Shown: one piece after another, positions 37,268 to 49,635 of the stretch
How positions within the stretch are numbered: the stretch's first letter is position 1
Layout of the letters: each line of letters opens with the position of its first letter
Assembly (NCBI GenBank): GCA_008360975.2
Contig: CM039192.1
Coordinates: 11,633,694 to 11,697,693, forward strand
Source of the DNA: Lichenostomus cassidix
Taxonomy: Eukaryota > Chordata > Aves > Passeriformes > Meliphagidae
Reading direction: 5' to 3'
DNA length: 64,000 bases
The notes under the pieces: model-generated
Databases searched by the model: none
The model's input: only the letters and a program-made list of their open reading frames with translations
What the model was told of the DNA's origin: nothing
Translations under genes and position numbers: made by a program

Positions 37268-38518
37268 AATGCCACAATTTTTGGTAGCTTCTGGGGGATA
37301 GCTTTGTGTGTTTTAATAGGAAAAATGTGGTAATGTGTTGAAATATTGATAAATAACTTGTGAAGAAACTTAGTTACTGGCATGCTCTGAATGACCTGTT
37401 GTCCTCCCATCATAGTAAGACTTCATCATAGTATGAATCACTCAGGAGTCCTGAAACAACACATCTCAAGTAGCATATACCTTTACATTTCAGAAGAGTG
37501 ACAAACATGGTATTTTACAGTGCTGTGCATGACTGATGATGCAGGAATAAGTAGGAGTAGGAAGTACACTGGAGTTATAAAGATGTTTTAAATGAAACCT
37601 GAAAAGCAATCAGCTAGTGAATTTTATTTTCTGCTTGTTTTGTGCTTGAGAGAGTGGGAGCAAAAACCAGGCATCGTTTCAGTCCTCATGACTGTACTTT
37701 CCTGGCATGTATTTACAGGAGGACAGAATCTATTTCTGTTCCTATATTTGAAAATTAGAGACTTAGATCTATGGGCCATCGGCATCCATTTTTACAAACC
37801 AATGCCAGTGTGAGGTTTCCTTTTGGAAAGACTGTACACAGGTAAGGCTCAACCTCTGCAACTCTTTTCCCATCAGCTTCTGTGACGTGTTTGTGAATTT
37901 AGTGACACAAGAAACACCAAAGTTGGTGGGGAAAAGATAACCTTAGGTAAGGCTCCACTATCTCTCATGGAGCACAACTGATTTAGGAGACTGTTGGCAG
38001 CCTCACATCTGCCACCAGCATTTTATGAAAGCTCTTGGGCCCAGATCAGTTTACAACCAACTTTATATCATGACTTCATAAACAGTTCCAGTGGTACAAC
38101 TCAGAATGAAATAAATTGCAACAGGAGATGGGAACAGTGTCCCAATGCAGATTTCCTTTTGGGAAACTGAGCTGAGGTGTGCTCACAGCCATCCTGCTGG
38201 TTACCTCCACTAACAGCAGGAACAGGAGAAGGATGCTGGAGCTGTTTCTGCAGTGCTGGACCATAGGTTGATATATAAGAGCACCTTCCTCTAGGCTGAA
38301 CATGGTTATCTTATGCACATTGATCTTTGGTTGAGCTGCTGGACCTTCTTCCTCAGTGTCCTTGCATACCAATCCTAACTCTGTCAGGAACAGTTATGTA
38401 TTTGGTAATAGAGCTAAAACTATATCTCTGTATTCAAATAGGTGAGCAGATACTGGCAAGGAGGGAAACAGTCACTGACACAAGGAAATCCTACCAGGCA
38501 CATTGTTTTAATAGTGAT

Positions 38519-38542
38519 CATTTCACATGTTCATGTGAAATG
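38519..38542. repeat. Perfect 24-bp palindrome (11-bp arms)
   Basis: CATTTCACATG (38519-38529), TT, CATGTGAAATG (38532-38542). The arms are exact reverse complements with a two-base centre. It could form a cruciform or be a dimeric binding site (CACATG/CATGTG E-box cores face each other). No transposon context is visible. Confidence 0.9.
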
Positions 38543-39444
38543 TCTCAGTACAGCTCTAAGAGAGACATTTTTAAATGCTCCCAGCCTAATTTTTCAGACC
38601 ATATGACTGGACAAGATAGCATTCTTTAAAACAGGAATTTTCCTAAAGTAACCCTTAGGACTTTACATGTACTCTGACTCAAACCAGTTTGGAATCTGAT
38701 CAGAAGTGCAGTCTGTTGCTGATGCAGTTCTAGGATCTATTTTCTCTAGTTGTGGAGGTGACTGTGAAGGTTCCCTGACCTCTGGGTCACAGACCTCACC
38801 TTTACTGTGCTTCTACAGATTTTTGTGAGGCCACTTCTCTAGACTGCAGCACAGAAAAGAGGATTAACTGCAACACAGGAACAGAAATGAACAGTCAGCA
38901 TTTAAAGGAAATACAAGAATTTTTATGTCTTACTGTCAGAAAAATGTCAGGTAATTACACCTTGAGCTACACCAAGATTGCATTTCAGTGATTATTAAGA
39001 CAACAGATACCTTTGAATTTGTTTCTCAACTGTCTCTTGCCTGTAAAAGAGCGAGTTTATTGTCAGATTCACTAATGGCTTTAAACAGCCTTTATTCCGT
39101 TTTATAAATCAGCCATAACTGCAGGAAAACTGGGACCTAAACCACTGTTCAAGTGAATGCTTTTTGAGTTTGGGTGTGAACAGAGAACTTAAAAATATTT
39201 ATGTGTGGTATGTAGGGAAGAGGTGCTGTGCATGGGCATCAGCAAAATCATTCACTGAGACAGTGGGACCAAAGCACAGAGTGCCTGGAGCACAGAAACT
39301 GTGCTTTGAGTGGATAAAGCCTTTTGTTTCGGGGTGAAGGGTTGGGTTTGGGGTGGTTTGTTTGATAAAAAGCAGCCAGTTCAAGTGTGTAGCTCACACA
39401 TTAACAGTGTCCGAGCTAGAATATCTTATGACTGTGCAAAGATT

Positions 39445-39466
39445 CCCCCCCCACCCCCCAAAAAAG
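39445..39466. repeat. C-run and A-run microsatellite
   Basis: Eight C bases, A, six C bases, then six A bases. Homopolymer sequence of this kind is prone to length error in assembly. Confidence 0.9.
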
Positions 39467-40799
39467 GAAGACCCAAATTCTGGAGTCTCCCAGAAGTCAG
39501 AAAGCACAATTGGTATCTACTAGTGGCATTTATGATCACTCTTTTGAAACAAATTGAGCAAAAACCCATTTTTCCTTCCTTCTAGCTGGAAAGTTCTGGC
39601 ATTACCATGGGTAAGTGACACAAGTTATAGGAAAGGATTTCTCAGGAGCTGTCCTTTTCTCATTCATGTATATGTACATATGCACTGTTGTACCCGAGCT
39701 TTCAAGCATCATGTGTTTGTTTAAAAGAAAAGGACACACACCTTGAAAATCAGTTGTCAAACAAAGTGCTTGAATTCCAGCTGAGCAGGATTCCCAAAAG
39801 AGCAATCCTTGCCAGTTTGTATTATGGAAAAGCCTAATTCTGACACGCTGTTCTGTGTAGCCTTGTCCACACACTAAAGCAGCCTGAATTAATTCTCATG
39901 TTCGAGTCAATCAGCTTGGGAGTTTTCCTGAAGGCAGGTGTTTCAAAGTGCATGCAGTTTTAATGAAAAGTGAAGATTGCTGTTTTCAAACATGTAGACC
40001 TAGAAAGAGAATTTCCCAGAGGCTGCTGTACATATACTAACCCATTAACAGTGAAAAAAGTAAGATGCTCTCCAGTGTCAAGCATGTCTGGTAAAACAGC
40101 TTTACAAAAGCAAGAAGCTTGTCTCTGATCAGCTCTCTTTTCCCCTTTGTGTGATGCTGTCATGCAGGCTCAACACTAAAATATTGTACTTTGTGGGTTT
40201 GCTGTGACACCGTTTGTCATTTCGGTGTTATCTCGTTACTCCTTGACTCTTTGTTCTCACTGAATATTGTTTCTCATTGTGATGGATTTGGTCTTCTTCA
40301 TCAAGAAATTAGGAAAGGACTTTAGTGGGATTAGGCTGCTAACCATAAAACAAGGATTTTTCAAATCTTAGAAACTTGGTGTGCTTGGTTCACTAACACT
40401 GAGTATTAGTATCTGCATTGTGCTTGTTTAGCTAAGAGAGCAATGAGGGAATGTTTGAGAGGTAACATTCTATGGGGACAGACTGTCCTTAGACATTGTT
40501 TATATTTATTTAGCTAATAAACTCACATCATAAAACAGTTTCAGTCTACATAAACTGTTTTCAGAAATTACTTTGAGAATATCCATGTAAGGTGAGTTTG
40601 GGTGTAGATGAGGACAAACCAGCATCTCAAGCATGCCGTGTATATTCTAAGATGAATAGGAAGATCTTTCGGTGTGGTCTGATTGCATCACCGATGCACC
40701 CTGCCTATTGAGGCAACTTGCTTGTGCAGCTGTTTGATATAAATTCCTCGCATATGTCTTAGTCCAGTTGGTTTATTTTTATAAACAATAAATAGCCCA

Positions 40800-41100
40800 A
40801 CATTCCTGCAGTGTTTCCCTTCCCTGGGACAATCCCATGGAGCCATTTGCCACGAGGACGGTGGCTCAGATTAGTGGCGTTTGCACAGATGGCGGCCATC
40901 ATTTGGGAAATCTCATAAATAGTGGAACACGTGGACTTTTTCCTCCCCCTTCAACATGATCACAATAGATTATGAGGGCCTACAAATCACTACCAGATGA
41001 TATTAAGTTGCTTTGATAACACTCTGGGTCCCTTCCGGTGTGATATTTTTCTTCATTAGAAAGGATAGCTCAAGCACACCAAATCCTCTTACTCTTTTCT
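40800..41100. promoter_or_regulatory. Candidate conserved non-coding element with two-strand YY1 site
   Basis: Complex sequence with CpGs kept at about 40853, 40859, 40879, 40893, 40931 and 41037 in an otherwise CpG-poor region. AGATGGCGGCCATC at 40887-40900 contains the YY1 consensus (AGATGGCGGC) on the + strand and an overlapping near-consensus on the minus strand. GCCAC and GTGGC flank GAGGACG at 40849-40865. Further right are ATGATCACAATAG (SOX-like), GATGATATTAAG and GCTTTGATAA (TCF/GATA-like, around 41013). No open frame or splice-bounded exon fits, so a regulatory element is more likely than an exon; this is inference. Confidence 0.4.
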
Positions 41101-42062
41101 CAAAATTTATAGATCTCAGTCTCTAAACTAATTGTTAGTTGCACAGCATGCCTTAAGCTGTGCCCAGACAGAGCAATTACATCCCCCAGCCCTGATTAAA
41201 GGCACAGAGGAAACAGAAGTGCAAAGAAAATGAAACACTCTTGGCTGTTTGAGCAGGATGTCATTGCTGTTGTTTGCCTTTTTTGACATTTGTTGATAAA
41301 AGTGAGAAAGGAGGTCAGTTATCCATCACTGACCCTTGTTCAGTGCCAAAGATGTGACAGGCTTGTCTCAGGCTACTGACTCGGTTTATGAAATTATAAA
41401 CAAAAAGGGGTTTCTAGGCCAATGTGCTTCTTTTCTATTAGCAGCTCAAGAATTTCTTCATTTTCCCCCTGCTAAATTATATTGCTTTCTGCATCTTTTA
41501 TACTCATTTGCTTCTGTGTGTCTGCCTCAAACCACAAATATCTTTGTTCACAAATGAGCAGAGCTGTACCATCATAAAAACTACAAATTAGCTAGAACAA
41601 GGAAAAACTCATATTCAAATATTTCTGCATATTCAGGCATTTCTTATAAAATGTTTCTCACCTGTAAACTACAGCTTCTAAAAGCTGTGCTTTCTTTTTG
41701 TAATTTACCATAACTTTATGGATGCTCTAACAGTCAAAATCAAGATTTTCAAAGGAAAATGGGAAAGTACTATTTGCTTTCACCCAGTATCTTTCTGAGG
41801 TCATCATGCCCAAGTTTGTAAATGTGAAGCAGAAGTACATCTATTTTAAAGTGCTGAAGTGGCTTAAAAGTCAATCACATACAAGCATCTAAAAGTCAGA
41901 TGGCAGAGAGCAGCAACTTTCTCGCATTAAATCTAAGATTGAGTTTTCAATGATGTTTCCGCTAATGTTTCCAGTCTGCTGGGAGTTATCTATTTCATAG
42001 AGCAGTGTGTAGAAAAGGCACCGTATTGTATGTTAAATATTTTAGCCAGGACTGCCAGACAC

Positions 42063-42187
42063 TTCACATTTTGAAGTCTTTGTTTAACCAGTTTCTCTAA
42101 TTGCTTTATGTGATACACGAACATTGCTTCACACTAAACAGATGGGTTGTACAAAGGATCAAGCCATAATCTCATGGTGTCTATAAG
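42063..42187 (+). repeat. Direct duplication, copy A
   Basis: This segment is repeated in the same orientation at 42738-42862. Shared blocks in order: GAAGTCTTTGTTTAACCAG, TAATTGCTTTATGTGATACAC, GCTTCACA, GGTTG, GGATCAA and ATAATCTCATG. By eye the two copies agree at roughly 80-85 percent of positions over about 120 bases. I do not recognise the sequence as a CR1 or LTR. Possible origins: an old local duplication, two insertions of one unnamed repeat, or short terminal repeats of an element of about 800 bases. Confidence 0.85.
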
Positions 42188-42737
42188 GAGTCAGAAACAA
42201 ACAGCTTAAATATTTTTGAAAGTAAAAATAGAATTTTTTTCCCTAATTTCTTTCACTTCATATTCTGTTTCCTCTCTTTTTAAGACACAGAGGGGTTTTC
42301 TATGAAATGACCGCACCCAGTCCCAATGTTTGAATATCTGGTAGAGTCAGATGTACTCGAGAGTCCATAATTTATATGGCAGTTGTTGCTGTCCTTTGTG
42401 TCCTGTGCACCACGACTGAACGGAAGAGAAGCTTTCAGCAGTCACTGTCTCTTAAACTGACCAAACATCAAAGAAGTTCAGTGAACTTGAAATTACATCA
42501 GGAAGTAGATCAGACAAAACCTTGCTTGTGTGCATCTGTAGTTTCCCCAGTTTTGTGCTTTTAAGTGGATTTAGTTTCAGATATTCTGTCTGTGGAAACT
42601 GTACGCTTGCAAAACCACAGGTCACTCCCCCATGAGCCTTGGTCCCATGGACAGTTTTATTATTGGTGCTGAAGGCTGACTGATCTGGCATTAGTAGAAT
42701 AATACAGTAAATAAACAGCATGTAATAAATTAGAGCT
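42188..42737. other. Spacer between the duplicated copies
   Basis: About 550 bases of unique-looking sequence lie between copies A and B. There is no polypurine tract next to copy B and no primer-binding-site-like match next to copy A that I can recognise, and no TG...CA ends on the copies. A 62-codon frame (42376-42564) and an 89-codon minus-strand frame (42452-42721) overlap here and show no domain. Confidence 0.5.
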
Positions 42738-42862
42738 TCTCACTCTGAAGTCTTTGTTTAACCAGTTTTTTAATTGCTTTATGTGATACACTGGCACAGA
42801 CAGCTTCACAGTACAAAGATTGGTTGCACCATGGATCAAATCTATAATCTCATGCTGGTTGT
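42738..42862 (+). repeat. Direct duplication, copy B
   Basis: Second copy of the segment at 42063-42187, same orientation, about 675 bases downstream. It carries a one-base deletion in the CAGTTTTTTAATTG part relative to copy A and extra substitutions around CTGGCACAGACAGC. Similarity fades after CATAATCTCATG-type sequence and an A-rich stretch (AAAAAATAAATACAAAATAAC) follows on the right, which might be a decayed tail. Confidence 0.85.
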
Positions 42863-45348
42863 AAAAAATAAATACAAAATAACAAGAAACAAATTAAACA
42901 AAACTAACAAACTATTTAAACAAAGTGCTTATGGCCTAAGGTCCCCACAAAACTGCTGTAACTAATGATTGAACATTGCCAGCATGGGAGTCAGTGAGTT
43001 TAAGACCCTACAGAGGAAAGCAAGCATGAAACCTTGTATTACATTCCCACAAGAAGCAGTGATGAGCAGAAACCTATTTTCAGGTGCAGTGAGTATCTAT
43101 CCTTCTCAGATAATCAGAACTATAAAGAGTTATTTAAGATGATATTTCCTAAATGCAGATTGCCTCATGCTTGAAGTGATCCTTAAGCTAGACCCCTTGT
43201 AGAAAAGATATGTCTCTGTTCCACTATCATTTTACCAATCATCACGAACTAGTGGTGCTGAAGAAGCCCTGGAAAAAAAAATCCAGCTAGAGCTGAGAGA
43301 AGTGTTGACTCCTCTTTTCTTGGCCAAAGCCCTCACAGATTTTCCCTGGATTCCTTTCTGTAGCATGCCTATATATGTGTTGATCTGTGCAGTTCAGAAA
43401 TCACAGAGTCAGCTAAGGAGTTTTTGGTAGACAAGGAGAGTGAAAAAACTCTGTTTTTTCTGTTTCCTTGTTGTTTAAGAACCTCACAAGAAAAAGGAAA
43501 TCCACTCTGACATTCTATTTTCAAGCTATCTATAAATTATTTTCTTGAACATTTCCTGAAATAAACAGAATGCACAAGGTCTGACAGCTCTCCACATGTG
43601 CTTTTGGTGCAATGGGTGAATGTAACTACTGTTCCTGCAAGACAAGGCAGAAGTGAGACATTACATGCCATGTGGGAGAGGCTGTTAACAAATTGGTGGA
43701 AATGGTTACGGTTTTCAACTTGTCAAGCATCATTTTCTTAGCTTGATGACACCTTGTAAGACCAATAAATAATTTATGGGGTATCTAAATGTTTCAAATA
43801 GGAGTTTAAGGACTGGAGGAAAGAGGTCTAGGGTCTCATAGTTAATCCTATTCGAGCAGCTTCTTATTAAAACAGCCCTCCACAAATTGATTACAGCTGC
43901 AATCCCTTTTAAGCAGGATTATTTAAAAATCCCAATTATAAAGACTATTTGTAAAGAGTAAAATACTTAGTGTCAGTTTTGCATGGAGACTGTGGCTTGA
44001 CTCAGTTGGCAGAAGTGGGTTATCCTTTTCCTGCCTTTCTTTCCAGGAGAATCTGCTCTTGGTGGGCATTTCAAGCTGTGGCTTTAACACAGTTGCTGCA
44101 GAGGAGTTAAGTTTCTTTTCTTGCCACTTGTGCTCCCTGGCTGCCTCTGCTGGGCCACCTCTGCTAGGCTCAAGCTTGGCCTTTCCTTCTTTTGGCTCTT
44201 CTGCTCAATTTCATCTGACACAAAGAACTGATATTTAAAGTGCCACCTAATTCAGGACTTGATTCTGTGATCTTTTGATAGTGTTTCCCCAAAAGGTCAT
44301 ATCTTCATTCTTAGAATTTATGTATACAACCTACAGTGAATGTGAGTGAATCTATGGGGGAAAAGGGGCTAATATGGTGGTGTTTTAACTCATTTTAGGT
44401 GCCTAAGACCACTTCTAAAAGCTTCTTTGCAGCATTCTGATGACATAAGCAGTAATAAACCCACTGATGAAGACAGTTTCACAACAGTTTTGCAACTCTG
44501 GAACCATGCGAAGGAACCAGGACAGGTCAATGGACTTGATTCTGTGGTCTATATCCAGAAACATTTCTAAAAATCTGACTCTGCCATTTTATTTTAAAAT
44601 ATTCTGGTGAGTTCAGAGGGATTCATATAATACACTGTGACTCTAAGACAAGTTTTCTTACAGCTAACCTATGTAATACATCATGTTTGCATTTTCAAAT
44701 AGCATGACCTCAGTTGTACTCTCTCAAAGAAGTAATGCCCCTTCTGAAACTTCAGTCACCAGAGACTGTTGCTTGAACTGCTGTGAAAAAGCTTATTTTC
44801 TTATGGCAGTAATGTTTGAAGGAGTGTATATTAAATAAATATTTAAGAACAGCCTTAGAAAGAGAGTTGTAAATTTGTAAACATGAGTACTTAATCAAGA
44901 AACTGAACACTTAGAGATTTAGTCAGGGACAGAAACATACCCTATAGCCATGTGTCTAATCAAAATTAACCAAGTCCTTAAAGAGTGAATGCTTGTAATG
45001 AGCTGCTTGAGAATAAGCTGAGAATAACCACAAATAATTCTCTGAATACAAATACTCTTTCAAGGAAAAGTTGAACTGCTTCTGAGCAGCTAGGGGATAG
45101 AAAAACAAACAAAAAAAAAAGGTGGCATTTACCAAATAAACTCTTCAGTTCACCCAGTTTTGCTGACCATGACAAGAGTGATAAAGGCAAACAATACTTC
45201 CTTTCATAGATAAAGGATAGCTGAGTAAGAAAGATGCTAGATTGGGCAGCTTATATTCAGGTCTCCATTTAATTACACACTCACCGTTTTGTTCTAGTCT
45301 CAATGCTTTACCCTCATGCTTTATCTGAGATTTTAGGGTTGCATTTTT

Positions 45349-45400
45349 CAAGGCTGAATCAACTCCAGTTAATTTTAGCAGGAGTTAAATGCAAGCCTTA
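45349..45400 (+). repeat. Possible old amniote retroposon scrap
   Basis: GGCTGAATCAACTCCAGTTA and TTTTAGCAGGAGTTAAATGC resemble a pair of blocks (..AACTCCAGTTAACTTCAATGGAGTTAAATG..) in old dispersed amniote repeats. Short and diverged; could be chance. Confidence 0.3.
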
Positions 45401-46179
45401 GCACCCCTGTCTGTGCTTTTATTTACACAGTTGTTAATGTAGGTTGAAGCAGTTCCCTACTTCAGACAGGCATGGGAGGGCATTGGTGGTGGGGAAGCAT
45501 GGGAGTAAAATAGGTAAGATCTGGCACGTGGGGTATAAAGCATCTCTCCTACTCGGCAGGTATGGTTAGTGCTGTGTCAGGTCATTCGTGCTTGTGCTCA
45601 TGCCCTCAATTTTGTTTAATGACTGTATGAACACAGCAACAGGTTTTTCATTGAACTACAGAAAGGTTTGACTATTGGAAGTCTTCTGAAGAGTGCATTT
45701 TGCTTTGCTATCACTTTCCAAATAGGGTTAGGGGAAGAAACATATCAAAAAGGTTATTTGTGTTTATAATTCTTTCTTTCTGACATTTTGCCTGTTAGTT
45801 TATGAGAAAATGGGAAGACAGTCTGCTAATAAACCTTTTAGTCTAGCATCTCACTAGTCTGGGGGTTGCTCTGTGTGCTTCTTTCTACATAGACAAACAT
45901 ATCTACACACGTGTATGTATCTATTTCACAGGAATATCTACTCATCATGCCTTTTACAGTAGTTCCAACTTTCTGCTACATGTGCTGAGCTGTAAAGTAT
46001 TAAGCCTTGTAATCCCTCAACCCCTTAGATGTGGTTTGCTGGGGGGGGAGGGCTGTAAATCCATGGTGGCAAACAAGAAAAGCCTGAAGCTGTGAGCAAA
46101 CAGGAAACAAATGATCTCAATCCCAGAATGTAAACTGTCATTGACAGAGATGCATGAAAGAATCATAACAGGGAAACCT

Positions 46180-46500
46180 GCTGCAATTTTTCATCCAGTT
46201 ACCAGCTGAATCACTGCCATTACACTGGAGAAGAAAGCTGCCAGCCCACCACTGACATGGCAGAGTTCTTTACATGTTGTGTGCACAAAGCAACCATATA
46301 GCCTGACTGGCATTTACTCCTTTTCATGCATGCAGACTGATAATTATTGTGCACTGCCTCAAGCTTACAATTAGAGGCCACCAAGAAACAAAAAATAGCT
46401 GAATTTCAAGATTAAGCCTTTTCCATGACGAGTCATATTTTCCCAGCAGGGAATATGTTGTTGCCAGTAAAAACAGCAATCACCTATGCTGTACTGGTAC
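46180..46500. promoter_or_regulatory. Candidate conserved non-coding element
   Basis: Long complex run without internal repeats. It includes GAATCACTGCCATTACAC, CATGCATGCAGACTG followed by ATAATTATTGTGCAC, CTTACAATTAGAGG and GACGAGTCATATTTTCCC. Homeodomain (ATAATTATT, CAATTAG) and SOX (ATTGTG) cores are intact. No coding frame fits. The call is from texture alone. Confidence 0.28.
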
Positions 46501-49500
46501 CAGATTAAATGCTATATTAGCTGCAGGAACAAATGGAGAATTTGCATATAATAAAAAGTAATAATAACTGTCATTGTTACTGGTGACACAATTAGAGTTG
46601 ATGCTGGCTCCTGTGTCACGATGAGACAAAACACTGAGCAGCCAAGTACTTGTAATTATATATTCTATAGTAATTTTGCAGTATGGATATTCACTTTGTG
46701 TTTTAACCCTCCAAGGCTTTTCTGCTATTTCCCAAGGCTTGCAGTTTAAGTTCATAGGAGATAATTCACTTCCTTTATTGCATAAAAAATGTGCCCTGCT
46801 AAGCACATGCCCTGTTTGGCTCACTTTCAGTGGTAGGCAGAGGATAGCAAGTTACTAAAGCATTAGAAAAACACTTAGGACAAAGTAGAATACATAGAGA
46901 AGATGTTGTCAATGAGGAATGTTTAAGAGAAGGTTTTGAGTTTCTTTTTTACTTTCTCATTTTATTACTTTTTCTGTGTTGTATAGTGATGACTAAGATA
47001 AGTTGCTTTGGAAAAATCAGAGCTGCTCTGCAATAATAATCAAATCAGTCTATATATGGACATGTTTAGTGGTATGTTTATTGTAAAAATACATTGTTTT
47101 CACTTAATGGAAGATTTGAAAGGGGGAAGTAGAAGGAGAAGGAATGGCCTGAGATGAAACTTCTTGGCACACCATTAAGAACCACTTAGGAAAGTTCTAT
47201 CAGCTCTGAAGGTTCCTCTTCAGCTGTTTGAACCAGGGCAAGAAAAGTCCCACAAACACAGGAGGATAAAAGAAAAAAAAAAAAAAGTAGATGGTAGATT
47301 TCAAAGGATGATCTGTTGAGAGATGAGATTGTTTGGTTTAGGAGAATTTGACTGAGGCAGAGCTGCTGTCTGGGAAGAATCAGGAGCATCAGTCCAGCTC
47401 ACACTGCCAGAAACGGCACACATGTAAATACCACTATAAATAATCCTCATTTATCAGAAATCTGTGTGATTTATTGCTGGATGCAGTCTGGAAAACGAAT
47501 CAGGACTACCTGGGCTCACTGGGCTTTCTGAACAAGAGAGCGAAATTTTGGGATTTATCCTGTAAGTCCAGTTTTGATCTGAGGGTGTGGTTACTGCCTT
47601 GTGGATCATTTACAGTAATTAACAGCTTGCAGAAAATTGGAACATCTCATTGAGAGATTTAAATAAGTGTCTAACTGGATGCTCAGCTGAGCTTGGTTAG
47701 GTGGGATATAGCCAACCCATTCTTCTGAAGCTGTTAGCTATGATATTAATTCATCTGGACAGTGAAACACCCCTGAGTGAAGGGAAATATAGAAAGTAAA
47801 GGACAAACTTCAAAAACTCGTGCCACAAAGCTGTTTTGTTCTGCTGCTGCTTCTTTGCCTGTGGGTTTAATGCAGCACAGAAATCATCCTTGGCCAACCA
47901 TGAGAGCACTACCCAGGCTTTCAGATGGGTTTTGTAGCTCCTCTGCAGGTGCAGCAGGGATCAACACAGGATTCAAACACAATGTGGACACTGCCAGGAA
48001 ATTAGACTGAGGCAGAAATACCTGTGTGCTGCAATATTTGTTCCCTGCAGCATTCTGTCATGCTTGCTTTCATAATTTTATGAGAGCAGTCTCACATCAA
48101 AAGCTTTACTAATACAAAAATACCTGTGTATGGTCAGTCTGGAATTTGGAGGAGAGGGGTCTATGTAATGTGGACAGGGGTGTATGAAAGGAAGCACAGT
48201 TTGGCCTCAAGGGTAACCTTAACTCCTTTCCTCTACCATGTCTATACATTAATCCTTGTAGGATAGCTCAGCTGTTTGGAGAGCTTGTATGTATATATTT
48301 TGTCTATCATCTAGTATTTTAATATGCGGTTATTCAAACATTTTGAAAGGCAGATGAGGAAAAAATAGACATGGATGTAGTTTGAAGAAGCTGTTGTACA
48401 TCTGCAAAGACCTCACTTTGCCTCCCATCCTGACTGAGAGCTCACATTCCCATTTAATCACAGGAACACAGCCAAAATGCCAGCTTGGGAAAGGGTTCAT
48501 CTACTCTGTTTGCTAAATAAGAATGCCTCACATTCAGTACGCTGAAGATTTTACCTTTGTCCCCCTGTGACAGCAGAATGCCTAATTTCTCCCAAGATCA
48601 TTCTGTATGCTCAGTGAAAACTTTTGCTGCTCCTAGTCTTCAAATCAGTGTGTTATTACTTATTTTAAACTCATTGCAGTTACTTTTGCCGTCATCAATT
48701 TTGAGTCATCAATTCATTGTGATGCCCTGACATCATTTGCCATAGCATCCAGGCATGCACTCAATAAATCTAAATGTACTCAATAACAAAAAAACCACAT
48801 GAAGTATTGATGATGCACACAGGAGGCAGGATTGGCTCCTCACATAGCTACCTATACACATGAGGATGTGCAATGATATGTACCTATACAGACATACGTG
48901 TTATTCACAAATAATCCTAAACTGGAAGCATGAAAATAATAGCCCAAGGCAAGGAGGGTTTTGTACAAATCTTAACTTTGACTCTCAGGATATTCAGCAA
49001 GTTTTTCCCATGGCTTCCTACTGTCTCTTGCAGGTCACTTTTTGCTCATCTCCTGTTCTCACAAAGACAGTGTGTAGCAGAGTCAGCTATTACAAGACTC
49101 ATCAGCTTCCTGTCTCGACATCAGGCTTTTCCTTCTCCCTTTAGTCTTAAAAACGCACATTTCACTGTCATCCTGAAACTGCTTAGGGTATGGTCACAGT
49201 TTTAGCATCATAGCACTCAGCAGCAGATGGGAAACTGTCTCCCAGAATGAGGGAAAATCAGCATATTTTCTATATGGGAAAGACATTGAAACCAAATTGT
49301 CATTTCCCACTTGAGAGCTGTCCAGGAGATCCTGCTATTCTGAGTCTTTCAAAATCAGATGATGGTCTCTCTTCAGTGTACCCTGGGAAAAAAACAAAAC
49401 AAACCCACCACCTTTTTCTTGATGGACTCCAGAGATCTGCTGTGAGGGAAAACAGGCCATGGTTCCCAGGTGTGATCTGTATTTTATAAGCAATTTGGGA

Positions 49501-49574
49501 AGCCAGTGTGCAAAACCAGTAACAACTGCCAGCTTTGAGCTGGTTGATGAGATGTAACCCATTAGGGCAGAATC

Positions 49575-49635
49575 TTTTCAGGTCACAAAAACCACCAGCT
49601 TTTCCAGGCCACAACAACCACCAGCTTTTCCAGGC
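49575..49635 (+). repeat. 25/26-bp tandem repeat, about 2.4 copies
   Basis: TTTTCAGGTCACAAAAACC plus ACCAGC (49575-49599) is followed by a 26-base copy with CCAGGCCACAACAACC (49600-49625) and by the first ten bases of a third copy. Local slippage-type duplication. Confidence 0.85.

Larger units (their letters stand above)
37268..42062. other. Non-coding stretch with regulatory-like patch near 40.9 kb
   Basis: Unique AT-rich DNA with a perfect palindrome at 38519, a C/A run at 39445 and the candidate element at 40800-41100, all listed separately. Segment 39040-39130 looks complex (retained CpGs at about 39052 and 39099; TTTTATAAATC word, posterior-HOX/CDX-like). A 7-bp-arm hairpin, GCACAGC/GCTGTGC, lies at 41141-41163. 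Frames are short and domain-free. Confidence 0.55.
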
